A DNA stretch of 64,000 bases from Bacteroidota bacterium (GTDB taxonomy: Bacteria; Bacteroidota; Bacteroidia; Chitinophagales; BACL12), in contig JADKEK010000009.1 in NCBI GenBank assembly GCA_016718035.1, forward strand, positions 224,214 to 288,213, given 5' to 3'. The notes under the pieces are model-generated. The model searched no databases, had not been told where the DNA came from, and was given only the letters and a program-made list of their open reading frames with translations. Each line of letters opens with the position of its first letter. Within the stretch, counting starts at the first letter, position 1. Shown piece by piece: positions 33,660 through 43,099 of the stretch. Both the position numbers and the translations under genes were made by a program.

Positions 33660-36600
33660 TTAACCAGCCACTTTTAAACTTACATCCCCAAATTTCCCCA
33701 AGGTGTTCAAAACTGGTTTATCGGCTTTCACACAGGCCGTCTGGGTTCGGAACAACACATCAAAATTTTCTGTTTCCTCCACAATTTTCAATACAAGCCT
33801 GTCCTTTCCCGGATTGGCCTTAATCACCTCATCGATGCTTTTTATAAACTCCTTATTCAGTGAAGAAAGTGCAATATTCAGCGTAATCTTCATCGACTTC
33901 TTTTCGCGCATTTCGCTTAATAATTGAATATCACTCACCCAAAAACGTTTTCTTTCCGGGTCATTCCTGTCTGTCTGGTAATTACCTTTTACATATAATA
34001 CATTGCCAGTTTGATCAACGTAATTTTTGTATTTGATATAATTATTTTTAAATAATCCGAGTTCAATATGGTCACTAAAATCTTCTAAAGAAAAAATGGT
34101 GTATTTATCACCCGACTTTCCAATTTTAGTATCAGTTGATGCAATATATCCTACTATGGCAACTTCACCTTTATCGGTAAATTTTTCGAGCTCATTAATA
34201 TTACAAGTCTTAAAAGCATCTACCTCAATTTTAAAATCATCGAGTGGATGGCCGCTCAGGTAAATACCAATAACCTCAAATTCTTTTTTTAATTTTTCAA
34301 TCGTATTCCATTCTGGGAAGTCCGGAATTTTTGGTTCGGTAATTTCAATATCATTACTATCGCCAAACAAAGTGTTTTGTGAAGTAACTACATTCCCTGT
34401 GAAATTATTACCGTATTTTATGGCATTTTCAATCACATTTGCTGTTTCATTTTTAGCAACAGCAAAATATTGGGAGCGGTTTAATCCAAAACTATCTAAA
34501 GCGCCTGCTAAAATCAACGACTCTAATGTTTTTTTATTTACGCTGCGCAGATTTACTCTTCGTGTTAAATCATACAATCCATTAAATATACCGGTATCTT
34601 GTCGTTCGCGAATTAATTCTATTACTGCAGCTTCTCCTACCCCTTTAATGGCCGTTAATCCAAATCGTATTTGTCCGGTTTTATTCACGGCAAATGTCAC
34701 ATCACTTTCGTTCACATCAGGAGGTAATACAGGAACGCCCATTCTGCGACATTCATCCATAAAGAAACTCACCTTATCAATATTTCCCTGGTTGTGGGTT
34801 AACACAGCACTCATATATTCCGCCGGATAATGTGCTTTTAAATAAGCAGTCTGATATGCAACAAATGCATAACAAGTTGAATGCGATTTATTAAATGCAT
34901 ATTGCGCAAATGCTTCCCAGTCGGTCCAAATTTTTTCACAAACCTTTGGGGCAAAATTATTTTTTTCACAACCGGCAATGAATTTGGATTTCATTTTATC
35001 CAAAACATCTTTTTGTTTTTTACCCATCGCCTTCCTCAGTGTATCGGCATCACCTTTAGTGAAATTTGCCAATCGCTGAGAAAGTAACATCACCTGTTCC
35101 TGATACACGGTAACCCCGTATGTTTCTTTCAGAATTTCTTCCATCTCAGGCAGGTCATATACAATACTTTCACGACCGTGTTTACGTTTGATATAGGTTG
35201 GAATATATTCCAGAGGACCCGGGCGATACAATGCGTTCATCGCAATAAGGTCCTCAAATTTATCGGGCTTTAATTCCTTTAAATATTTTTGCATGCCCGG
35301 ACTTTCAAACTGGAATGTTCCGTTTGTTTCTCCGTGCTGATATAATTCAAAAGTTGTAACATCATCAAGTGGTATGGTGTCAATATCAATTTCCACTCCA
35401 TGATTTTGTTTAATCAGATTAAGCGCAGTTTTAATAATGGACAAAGTACGTAAACCCAAAAAGTCCATTTTAATTACACCGGCACTTTCAATTACTTCAC
35501 CTTCAAACTGGGTGACATATAAATTAGAGTCTTTTGCGACTGCTATAGGAATTAAATCGGTTAAATCGCTTGGCGCAATAATTAATCCCGCAGCATGAAC
35601 GCCCGTATTTCTAACTGAACCTTCTAATACAAGTGCTTCTTTCAGAATATTACTGCGCACATCTTTTTGGTCTTCCAGAATACTCCTTAATGTTTTGGCA
35701 TTAGCCATTTCATCGGGCGATAAATTTTCTTTATCTGCAAGACTACCATCTCCACTTAGTGGTGCATAAATTAATCTGTTTAAAGATATACCCGGACGCT
35801 CAGGGACAAATTTCGACAATGCATTACTTTCCGATATCGGCAAATCCATAACACGGGCAACATCTTTGATACTGGTTTTAGCAGCCATGGTGCCGTAGGT
35901 AATTAATTGTGCAACTTGATTTTTACCATATTTTTCTACCACATAATCAATAACGCGCTGACGTCCATCATCATCAAAATCGGTATCAATATCGGGCATT
36001 GACTTTCTATCCGGATTGAGGAAACGCTCAAAGAGGAGATTGTACTTCATCGGGTCGATATTCGTTATTCCGATGCAATATGCTACCACTGAACCAGCTG
36101 CAGAACCGCGGCCCGGTCCAACAAATACGCCCATATCACGGCCTGCGCGAATAAAGTCCATTACAATTAAGAAGTAACCCGCAAAACCCATTGTTTTAAT
36201 GGTAAACAATTCGAAATTGATGCGCTCTTCATGTTCTGCATCAATATCAACATATCGTTTTTTAGCGCCTTCGAATGTGAGGTGTTTTAAATATTCCCAC
36301 TGATTTAAAACATCATCATCGTGAATTTTAAATGTTGGAGGAATAGGAAAGGCAGGTAATAAAATATCGCGTTTTAAATCAAGTAATTGTACCTTATCTA
36401 CAATTTCGTTGGTATAATCAATTGCCTGAGGAACATCCTCAAACAAGTTGGTCATTTCAGATTGTGTTTTAAAATAAAACTGGTCGTTGTAAAAAGCAAA
36501 ACGTTTACCTTTTACCATCATGTCATCATCACCAAAATCTTTCATTTTTGGTGTGGCCTGTTTCTCGCCGGTATTAATACACAATAAAATATCATGCGCA

Positions 36601-37271
36601 TTGGCATCTGCCTGATCAACATAATGCGCATCGTTGGTAGCAATAACTTTTACATTATATTTTTTGGCATATTGCAATAAGGTATCATTCACATAAATCT
36701 GGTCGGGAATATCGTGTCGTTGTAATTCGATATAATAATCTTCACCAAAAATATCCAGCCACCATTTAAATGTTGCTTCAGCCTCTTCCTTACTTTTTTT
36801 CATGATGGCACGAGGCACTTCGGCAGCTAAACAACATGTTGTTGCAATTAAACCTTCATGATATTTTTCAATTAATGTGCGGTCAATTCGAGGATATTTT
36901 CCATACATGCCTTCCATATAACCCAACGAACACATTTTCACCAGATTTTTATATCCGATTTCATTTTTTGCCAATAATACCTGATGGTAACGAATATCTT
37001 TTTCTTCGCGGGAAAATTGTTTGCGATGACGGTCGGTCACTAAATAAAATTCGCAACCTACAATGGGTTTTACTTTTAATGAACCATCCTCATTTTTGTG
37101 TTTATATGCTTCAGCTACAAATTGAAATGCACCAAACATATTACCATGGTCGGTAATAGCCAGTGCAGGCATATTGTCTTTTACAGCCTTCTTATATAAT
37201 CGCGAAATATCGCTGGCTCCGTCGAGCAGCGAAAACATAGTATGATTGTGTAAGTGAGAAAACTTAGGCAT
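33660..37271 (-). CDS. dnaE: DNA polymerase III subunit alpha
   Basis: The 1203-residue replicative polymerase catalyses chromosomal DNA synthesis. The N-terminal PHP domain starts SHLHNHTMFSLLDGASDI. The palm contains GPGRGSAAGSVVAYCIGIT and the catalytic acidic motif PDIDTDFDDDGR. The finger and helix-hairpin-helix regions (KSHSTCYAFVAYQTAYLKAHYP, FGLTAIKGVGEAAV) and a C-terminal OB-fold (VAIVGYIASTDTK) follow in the usual order. Length is normal for DnaE1. It is divergent from a T9SS type B gene by a 134-nt gap that shows no recognisable features. trxA lies downstream on the same strand. Confidence 0.98.
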   Translation of the reverse strand: MPKFSHLHNHTMFSLLDGASDISRLYKKAVKDNMPALAITDHGNMFGAFQFVAEAYKHKNEDGSLKVKPIVGCEFYLVTDRHRKQFSREEKDIRYHQVLLAKNEIGYKNLVKMCSLGYMEGMYGKYPRIDRTLIEKYHEGLIATTCCLAAEVPRAIMKKSKEEAEATFKWWLDIFGEDYYIELQRHDIPDQIYVNDTLLQYAKKYNVKVIATNDAHYVDQADANAHDILLCINTGEKQATPKMKDFGDDDMMVKGKRFAFYNDQFYFKTQSEMTNLFEDVPQAIDYTNEIVDKVQLLDLKRDILLPAFPIPPTFKIHDDDVLNQWEYLKHLTFEGAKKRYVDIDAEHEERINFELFTIKTMGFAGYFLIVMDFIRAGRDMGVFVGPGRGSAAGSVVAYCIGITNIDPMKYNLLFERFLNPDRKSMPDIDTDFDDDGRQRVIDYVVEKYGKNQVAQLITYGTMAAKTSIKDVARVMDLPISESNALSKFVPERPGISLNRLIYAPLSGDGSLADKENLSPDEMANAKTLRSILEDQKDVRSNILKEALVLEGSVRNTGVHAAGLIIAPSDLTDLIPIAVAKDSNLYVTQFEGEVIESAGVIKMDFLGLRTLSIIKTALNLIKQNHGVEIDIDTIPLDDVTTFELYQHGETNGTFQFESPGMQKYLKELKPDKFEDLIAMNALYRPGPLEYIPTYIKRKHGRESIVYDLPEMEEILKETYGVTVYQEQVMLLSQRLANFTKGDADTLRKAMGKKQKDVLDKMKSKFIAGCEKNNFAPKVCEKIWTDWEAFAQYAFNKSHSTCYAFVAYQTAYLKAHYPAEYMSAVLTHNQGNIDKVSFFMDECRRMGVPVLPPDVNESDVTFAVNKTGQIRFGLTAIKGVGEAAVIELIRERQDTGIFNGLYDLTRRVNLRSVNKKTLESLILAGALDSFGLNRSQYFAVAKNETANVIENAIKYGNNFTGNVVTSQNTLFGDSNDIEITEPKIPDFPEWNTIEKLKKEFEVIGIYLSGHPLDDFKIEVDAFKTCNINELEKFTDKGEVAIVGYIASTDTKIGKSGDKYTIFSLEDFSDHIELGLFKNNYIKYKNYVDQTGNVLYVKGNYQTDRNDPERKRFWVSDIQLLSEMREKKSMKITLNIALSSLNKEFIKSIDEVIKANPGKDRLVLKIVEETENFDVLFRTQTACVKADKPVLNTLGKFGDVSLKVAG

Positions 37272-37405
37272 TTAGGATGGCGAAATTAAATTTTCTAACC
37301 CTTAAATTAAGGTAATTGGGGAAGATAATTTACTAACGTATGTGAATAATTATTTTGGATAATTATTTACTCCTGCCACCACGCGGTATTAGCTGCTTGT
37401 ACACG

Positions 37406-39214
37406 TCATCTCACCAAAATAACATTGCCACTGGTAACGCCTGTTTCACCGGTTGGGCGTGTGTAATTGATCACATATACGTAAGTGCCCATCTCACAAT
37501 CCTTACCTTCAAATTGCCCATTCCAGGCACCGTCCATTTTGGTTGTCATGAATACAACTTCGCCATATCGGTTGTAAACTGTTAGATCATAACTTAGTAA
37601 ATCGTAACAATCTATCTGGCTAAAATTATCATTAAAACCATCGCCATTTGGTGAAAAAATATTTGGGGCAGTTACTTTACAAATACAAGGATCCGGAACA
37701 ATTACAATTTCATCTGTTGCTTCGCAACCGTTAATAATTACCGATACCGAATAAGTACCTGGTGTGCTCACTAAAAAAGTATTATCGGTAGAACCATCCT
37801 GCCAAACATAATCGAATGTTTCGGAACCTGCTTCAAGTAAAATAGTTGTGCCTAAACATAAACTTGCATCTGGGCCTAAATCGACTACAGGTTGCACGGA
37901 ATAATTTACCAAAACAGAATCTTTATCATTACAACCTCCTACCGTAACTGTAACATAATATAAACCATCATCGGTAATGGTAAAAGTAGGTTCGGTAGAA
38001 CCATCCTGCCACAAATAAGCGGCGCCCGGAGTGGTAACATCAATTGTATAAGTGTTTTCCAGTCCACAAATTACAGTGTCTTCAGGAAGTGAAATATCTG
38101 GAGCCGGAACATAATTTACTGATATGGTATCTCCATCCACACAATTTCCATCGGTTACAATTACAGAATAAGTACCATTTTCATCAACAGTTAAAGTAGG
38201 TAATGTAGAACCATCCTGCCATAAATAAGTTGCGCCCGGTGTGAGCACATTAAATGTCCATAATTGTCCTTCACATAAAGTAAGGTCCGGACCTAAATTG
38301 ACAAAATCAGGTGTATTTACAACAACATTTACGGTATCATAAATTGCTACTCCGCAAGCATCTGTCAAAATAACCGTGTAGGTAGTATTTTCTTCAGGTG
38401 ATGCCCATGGATTTTTAATATCGGTATCACTCAATCCTTCAGATGGTGACCACTCGTATGTAACAAAATCTTCGGGTAAATTAAATTGAACACTGTCACC
38501 GGGGCAAATGGTAACATCTTCTAATGCATCTATTTCTGTAGTGTATTCGAAACAAATAATTTGATTATTATATAACGAACCGGTTCCAGCGGTAAATCCA
38601 AAATACACTTCAGGGTCTCCGGCGAAAATGGTTTCAATAATGTCAAATACTTCGGTAATAAATCCAACTCTGTATTCACAATCAACAAATACTTGCAAAT
38701 GTTGATCACCTGCATCCCATGTTATTTTTACAAAATGATATTCACCATCTTCAATATTCGGTTCACCGGCAACAATTTGTGTTGGTCCGTCAAGATTATA
38801 AATTCCCGAATGATCTAATTCGCCATTATATTGAATAGCAATATGGTCATACGCCGGGTCACCATAATCTCCATTTTGATACGTATCGAATTCAATTCCG
38901 AGTGAAGGTGTTATTCCTAAATATCCCATTCCCCCACCGGCATCACCAAGGCCTGTGCCAACAGGTTGTAAAACGAAATACATACCATCAGCACCCGATG
39001 CATCCAAATCGCCCATGTTAAGCTGAAAATTAATCTCAAAATTTTCTTCCAGATTAATGAGCGTTTCATACCATATAGAACCGGCACTAAATGTAGTTTC
39101 CTCTGTCAATTGGTAACAATCTCCCCCTAAACTTACCGCATCGCCATTCAACACAAACTGGGCTTTTGAGGTGTAAAATGTAATCATCAAAACAACGGCT
39201 GCACAATATTTCAT
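37406..39214 (-). CDS. T9SS type B cargo with L-type lectin domain
   Basis: The 602-residue secreted protein has a signal peptide (ending near TSKAQ). A bacterial L-type lectin domain spans residues about 20-225: FVLNGDAVSLGGDCYQLT, GADGMYFVLQPVG, GYLGITPSLGIEFDTYQNG and DHIAIQYNGE. Next comes a PKD-like segment. Three tandem Ig-like repeats follow, each with a YLWQDGST-like motif and a DG.Y.V.V pattern. The CHU_C type B sorting domain closes it (APNIFSPNGDGFNDNF, LTVYNRYGEVVF, GTYVYVINY). It probably binds glycans at the cell surface. It has a good promoter at 39230. Confidence 0.9.
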   Translation of the reverse strand: MKYCAAVVLMITFYTSKAQFVLNGDAVSLGGDCYQLTEETTFSAGSIWYETLINLEENFEINFQLNMGDLDASGADGMYFVLQPVGTGLGDAGGGMGYLGITPSLGIEFDTYQNGDYGDPAYDHIAIQYNGELDHSGIYNLDGPTQIVAGEPNIEDGEYHFVKITWDAGDQHLQVFVDCEYRVGFITEVFDIIETIFAGDPEVYFGFTAGTGSLYNNQIICFEYTTEIDALEDVTICPGDSVQFNLPEDFVTYEWSPSEGLSDTDIKNPWASPEENTTYTVILTDACGVAIYDTVNVVVNTPDFVNLGPDLTLCEGQLWTFNVLTPGATYLWQDGSTLPTLTVDENGTYSVIVTDGNCVDGDTISVNYVPAPDISLPEDTVICGLENTYTIDVTTPGAAYLWQDGSTEPTFTITDDGLYYVTVTVGGCNDKDSVLVNYSVQPVVDLGPDASLCLGTTILLEAGSETFDYVWQDGSTDNTFLVSTPGTYSVSVIINGCEATDEIVIVPDPCICKVTAPNIFSPNGDGFNDNFSQIDCYDLLSYDLTVYNRYGEVVFMTTKMDGAWNGQFEGKDCEMGTYVYVINYTRPTGETGVTSGNVILVR

Positions 39215-39229
39215 TTGAGTAATTTTTTA

Positions 39230-39237
39230 CAAAGGTA
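39230..39237 (-). promoter_or_regulatory. -7 box for the lectin-like T9SS gene
   Basis: On the minus strand TACCTTTG is an exact TAnnTTTG match 16 nt before the ATG at 39214. Confidence 0.6.
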
Positions 39238-39299
39238 AATCTAATCCATAATATGGATAATTTTGAACAGTTTTTTACGTTTAACGTTTGATTTACCCA

Positions 39300-40499
39300 A
39301 TGAAATTCATATCTCTATTGCTTCTTTTTGTTTCATTAGCCACTTTCGGGCAATCCGGAGTGTGGACAAGGACGGGTATAGTAGATTCTACCATCAGCAT
39401 AACCGGTAGTGGAAATAGCATTTGGGCGGCGACACAAAATAACGGTGTGCAACATCTGGAAATCAATACCGGAAATTTAACTATTTACAACCAAGTGAAT
39501 ACCGGATTTATTACCAACGATTTCAGAAGTATTGCGGTTTCGCCAACTACCGTATATGCAGGAACATTTGATAATGGATATTATACCTATTTCAATAGCG
39601 AGTGGACACATTACGACACACTGAATTCTCCATTGCCGGGCATGCAGGTGAATGATTTTTGTTTGTTTAATGACAGCATCATTTTTATTGCGACAGATCA
39701 GGGTTTAGTGAAAATTGAAAATGCAACTTGGACGATATTTGATTCCACAATAATAGCTGCAAAAAAACTTACCTGTTTATATAAAGATAATTCGAACCGA
39801 CTTTGGATTGGCTCAAAATATCATGGTGTTACAAAATTGGAAGATGGCATTTTTACCAATTATAATTATGAAAATGCTGGAATAAATAATGATTGGATAC
39901 GTGCCATTTCAAGTAACAGTGTAGGGTTGATGTTTATTGCCGATTATCTTGGTGTTAATACCTATCAACCGGAAACCGACGATTGGTTATTTGTTTACAA
40001 CACCTTCACTGCACCCATGAGTTCGGAGCGCGTAAATAAAATCGGATTTCAACAAAACGGGACGTTATGGTTTGCAACACATATTGGTGTTACCAGCGCC
40101 GATACCAGCAACTTCTGGAATCAGTATTATGATTACAATTCCAATTTACCACATAATGTAACTGATGGATTATATATTGATGATGCTGACAGAGTTTGGG
40201 TAGCAACGTATGGGGGTGTTGCAGTATTTACGAATACTAATGAATTACCTGCTACAACTACTCAACTTTTTTTATCACCTAATCCGTGTAATAATTTATT
40301 ATCAGTTAGTGCTAATCCTTCAAGTGAAATAACCATTTACAACTTACAAGGTGCATCGGTTACCAAAGACGTAAAAATTGCGGAAAACTTCGGAGAACAG
40401 ATACTGACTGTAGATGTAACTTCGCTCCCAACCGGGATGTATTGGGTAGTAATGACAACAGGTGAAACCTCCGTTGCACAGGCCTTTATAAAAAAATAA
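39300..40499 (+). CDS. T9SS type A cargo with two-component-regulator-like propeller
   Basis: The 399-residue protein starts at the ATG 39300 (MKFISLLLLF, signal peptide ending near TFGQ); a TTG reading from 39288 adds four residues and is less likely. Repeats of the kind GNSIWAATQNNGVQHLE, NRLWIGSKYHGVTKLEDG and ADRVWVATYGGVAVFTN match the 'reg_prop' propeller blades found in hybrid two-component regulators. There is no kinase domain here. A type A sorting domain follows (TTQLFLSPNPCNNLLSV, PTGMYWVVMTTGE). Such proteins are secreted or surface-displayed, and the ligand is unknown. Confidence 0.87.
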   Translation: MKFISLLLLFVSLATFGQSGVWTRTGIVDSTISITGSGNSIWAATQNNGVQHLEINTGNLTIYNQVNTGFITNDFRSIAVSPTTVYAGTFDNGYYTYFNSEWTHYDTLNSPLPGMQVNDFCLFNDSIIFIATDQGLVKIENATWTIFDSTIIAAKKLTCLYKDNSNRLWIGSKYHGVTKLEDGIFTNYNYENAGINNDWIRAISSNSVGLMFIADYLGVNTYQPETDDWLFVYNTFTAPMSSERVNKIGFQQNGTLWFATHIGVTSADTSNFWNQYYDYNSNLPHNVTDGLYIDDADRVWVATYGGVAVFTNTNELPATTTQLFLSPNPCNNLLSVSANPSSEITIYNLQGASVTKDVKIAENFGEQILTVDVTSLPTGMYWVVMTTGETSVAQAFIKK

Positions 40500-40695
40500 A
40501 TCTGCCTTCCCTTAGTGTTATAGCTACAATTGTTTGCTTCTTTAGAACGCTTCTAAAAAATATCCTTTTTTGCTACCAAAAATGAGGTGTGATTTTTATC
40601 GGAAATCATAAAAAATTGTATTGGTTTAGCATACCTGTATGTATTTCCTTTGTATTATTCATTTAATACTTACCTAAAATACACACACCATTTGT

Positions 40696-41937
40696 ATGAA
40701 AGGGTTGTATTTGATTATACTATTAATTTTGTTTCTACCTGCTAATTCCCAAAATTTAGTGAGCAACGCCGGATTTGATACAAGTTCAACTAACCCTACC
40801 AGTTATGCGCAAATTTGTTATCCTACCGGATGGAATTCACCAAGTGGATATTGTGCAGTTGCAGTTGGTCACGGAAGTCCTGATTACTATAAATCCGGTG
40901 GTTTAGGTGGTGCAGGAACACCTGTTACTTTTTGGGCGACAGTGAGTCCGCGCAACGGCGCCGGTATGGCCGGATTTGCCACTTATTATCCCTCTTATTT
41001 AAATTTTAGAGAATATGTTTCAACAACACTCAGTTCACCATTAATTCCAGGAACAACCTACGAAGTATCATTCTGGTTAACAAATGGTATCACATGGCTA
41101 AATGGAAAAGCTACGAACAACATTGGAGTATCATTTACAACCAGTCCGCTTACACAACCTGCAGCAGGGTATATTGCTGCAACACCACAAGTGGAATATA
41201 CCGATGTTTTATGGGACACCCTTTGGCATCAATTGTCATTTTTTTTTACAGCAACCGATGCCAGTGAATATATGACTATCGGTAATTTCAGAACAGATGC
41301 TGCCACAACAATTGAAACAAAAAAAGTAGTGCCATATCCTACTTCATCAGCTGCTTACTATTATATAGATGATGTTGTTGTTCAGCCTTATTTAGCATTG
41401 CCGCTTACATTATTAGCATTTAACGGGAACGCAACACCTGCAGGCAATTTATTACAATGGACAACTACAAAAGAAATCCATACCTCACACTTCGAAATTC
41501 AACGCTCTGCAGATGGAATATTTTTTGAAACAATCGGGACTGTAAATGCAAAAGGCGCCGAAGCTGAAAATGTGGATTATACATTTTTGGACGACCAACC
41601 ACTGTCACAACAAAATTTGTATCAACTTAAAATGGTTGATGACGATGGTTCATTTCAATTCAGTGAAATAGTTAATATCACTACATTAGTTAATGACCAA
41701 TTTGAAGTGTATCCTAATCCGGTAAATGGGATGCTGACTATTCATGGTGACTGGGATGCTAATGCAACTTTTCAAATTATTGACATGGCAGGAAATATTA
41801 TTTACAACAAACATACTACATCAGCAACAAATTCCGTTTTACAAGTAGATTTTAGCAATTATGCTCCCGGCATATATATTGTGCAACTGATTTCTACACA
41901 CGGTATTTTTTCATCACCAATTATTAAAACAGAATAA
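40696..41937 (+). CDS. T9SS type A cargo with carbohydrate-binding-like N-domain
   Basis: The 413-residue protein has a signal peptide (MKGLYLIILLILF, cleavage near PANSQ). It then has NLVSNAGFDTSSTNPTSYAQ, a galactose-binding-like fold start similar to the gene at 17151. The domain runs to about residue 235 (YYIDDVVVQPYLALP). A second segment LLAFNGNATPAGNLLQWTTTKEIHTSHFEIQRS is a fibronectin-like stretch commonly found before sorting domains. The C-terminus is a type A sorting domain (FEVYPNPVNGMLTIHG, APGIYIVQLIS). It is plus-strand, 196 nt after the previous gene. Confidence 0.85.
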   Translation: MKGLYLIILLILFLPANSQNLVSNAGFDTSSTNPTSYAQICYPTGWNSPSGYCAVAVGHGSPDYYKSGGLGGAGTPVTFWATVSPRNGAGMAGFATYYPSYLNFREYVSTTLSSPLIPGTTYEVSFWLTNGITWLNGKATNNIGVSFTTSPLTQPAAGYIAATPQVEYTDVLWDTLWHQLSFFFTATDASEYMTIGNFRTDAATTIETKKVVPYPTSSAAYYYIDDVVVQPYLALPLTLLAFNGNATPAGNLLQWTTTKEIHTSHFEIQRSADGIFFETIGTVNAKGAEAENVDYTFLDDQPLSQQNLYQLKMVDDDGSFQFSEIVNITTLVNDQFEVYPNPVNGMLTIHGDWDANATFQIIDMAGNIIYNKHTTSATNSVLQVDFSNYAPGIYIVQLISTHGIFSSPIIKTE

Positions 41938-41985
41938 ACGCTATTCGCATAATCATGTGTTTTACGCTTTGCGTATAAACATCAC

Positions 41986-41993
41986 TAAATTTG
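41986..41993 (+). promoter_or_regulatory. -7 box for csaA
   Basis: TAAATTTG matches TAnnTTTG, 20 nt before the ATG at 42013. Just upstream TACGC (41963-41967) and GCGTA (41971-41975) form a small inverted repeat that could be an operator; this is only a suggestion. Confidence 0.55.
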
Positions 41994-42012
41994 ACCAACT
42001 AAATCAAACAAC

Positions 42013-42348
42013 ATGAACACCATTGATTATGCCGATTTTGAAAAAGTAGCAATTAAAACAGGAACTATAATTGCAGCCAACGATTTTCCAAATGCCAAAA
42101 AACCTGCCTATCAGTTAACTATCGATTTCGGTGAATTGGGCATAAAAAAATCAAGCGCACAAATAACCCAACATTACACAAAGGAGGAATTAATCGGGAA
42201 ACAAATTGTAGCCGTAATTAATTTCCCTGTTAAACAAATAGCCAACTTTTTTTCAGAGTGCCTGGTATTAGGTGCAGTGCAATCAGATGGCAGTATCATT
42301 TTATTACAAACAGAACAACCCGTTAGCAACGGTTTAACTATAGCTTGA
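42013..42348 (+). CDS. csaA: CsaA-like tRNA-binding domain protein
   Basis: The 111-residue protein is a single EMAP/tRNA-binding OB-fold domain of the CsaA type. Key segments are DYADFEKVAIKTGTIIAA near the start, PNAKKPAYQLTIDFGE and KIS-like IKKSSAQITQHYTKEELIGKQIVAVINFP. CsaA has been described as a secretion-related chaperone in Bacillus; its wider role is unclear. The length and residue pattern fit the family closely. It has its own promoter and is followed by a cytochrome-like lipoprotein gene 28 nt downstream. Confidence 0.92.
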   Translation: MNTIDYADFEKVAIKTGTIIAANDFPNAKKPAYQLTIDFGELGIKKSSAQITQHYTKEELIGKQIVAVINFPVKQIANFFSECLVLGAVQSDGSIILLQTEQPVSNGLTIA

Positions 42349-42376
42349 TTTATCCATTAACAATTAAATATACAGT

Positions 42377-42718
42377 ATGCAGTTTACAAGGAGAGCAATC
42401 ATTCCCATGATGATGACAGTTGGAGTAATTTTTATTAGTTCATGTTCAAAAAATGGTGTTGCATGCAGCGACCAGGTAGATTGTTCTACTATAACCTATA
42501 CGGCAACTATTAAACCACTGGTAGAACAAAAATGTGCTTTAAGCGGATGTCATACCAGTTATAGCAATTACAGTAGTTTAAAAAACATTGCAGATAATGG
42601 TTCGTTATATAACCAGGTAGTTTCCAGCACCAAAATGCCGGATGGCAATGTGTCGATGTCCTGCTCCGAACGTGCACAAATAGAGTGCTGGATAAATTCC
42701 GGTGCACCTAATAATTAA
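42377..42718 (+). CDS. Small cytochrome-c-like lipoprotein with C-X4-CH motif
   Basis: The 113-residue protein has a signal peptide with lipobox FISSC, so it should be a lipoprotein. It contains KCALSGCH, a cysteine-x4-cysteine-histidine motif, with later MPDG and CWINSGAPNN. Bacteroidota proteins with KxxxxxCALSGCH...MP...CWxNxGAPNN are common and are usually called planctomycete-type cytochrome C domain proteins. The spacing differs from the classical CXXCH, so covalent haem attachment is uncertain. It may be cotranscribed with csaA. A stem-loop that overlaps the next gene lies downstream. Confidence 0.75.
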   Translation: MQFTRRAIIPMMMTVGVIFISSCSKNGVACSDQVDCSTITYTATIKPLVEQKCALSGCHTSYSNYSSLKNIADNGSLYNQVVSSTKMPDGNVSMSCSERAQIECWINSGAPNN

Positions 42719-42736
42719 ATTATAGTTTAAATATGC

Positions 42737-42775
42737 ATAAACTCGCGGTCGAGCATCAAGCTCCTGCGAGTTTAT
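42737..42775 (+). terminator. Hairpin between convergent genes
   Basis: ATAAACTCGC (42737-42746) pairs with GCGAGTTTAT (42766-42775), 10 bp with a 19-nt loop that can pair further (GG/CC). The right arm encodes the last residues of the convergent SUI1 gene. A weak T-rich tail follows, so terminator function for the plus strand is moderately likely. Confidence 0.55.
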
Positions 42776-43098
42776 ATTTATATCCCATTTTGGATAAAAT
42801 TTCGCCGAGTTTTTTTCGATGGTCGCCCTGAATAATAATTTCGCCATCTTTTGCACTACCACCTGTCCCGCATTTTGTTTTGAGTTCGCGGCAAAGGTTT
42901 TCCAAATCTGTTGTGCTGCCCACAAAATTTTTTAATCACGCTGGCCGTTTTTCCACCGCGGTGATTTTTTTCTAACCAAATACGCAAATCCTGTTGTTGA
43001 GGAGGTACAGTAGTATCTTGCTGTTCATCCTCAGGCATTTTAAAATCCGGGTTTGTAGAAAACACTAAACCGGATAAATTAATTTTATTTTTCGCCAT
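42756..43098 (-). pseudogene. SUI1/YciH-family translation factor with one frameshift
   Basis: The SUI1 (eIF1-like) family protein is read in two frames. The first frame ends in NHRGGKTASVIKKF. Removing one A from the run of six in ATTAAAAAATTTTG gives SVIKNFVGSTTDLENLCREL and then GTGGSAKDGEIIIQGDH, KKLGEILSKMGYKYKLAGA and a stop at 42756. This is the complete SUI1 core, RGGK...GSxKDGxIxxQGDHR. The full product would be 113 residues. One extra A in a homopolymer is exactly what sequencing errors look like, so the gene may be intact in life. Confidence 0.85.
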
Positions 43099-43099
43099 T

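Noticed and set aside
36836..37156. Plus-strand ORF opposite dnaE
   Set aside because: It is a shadow of dnaE with no promoter, family pattern or biased composition. The same holds for many other opposite-strand ORFs in this window.
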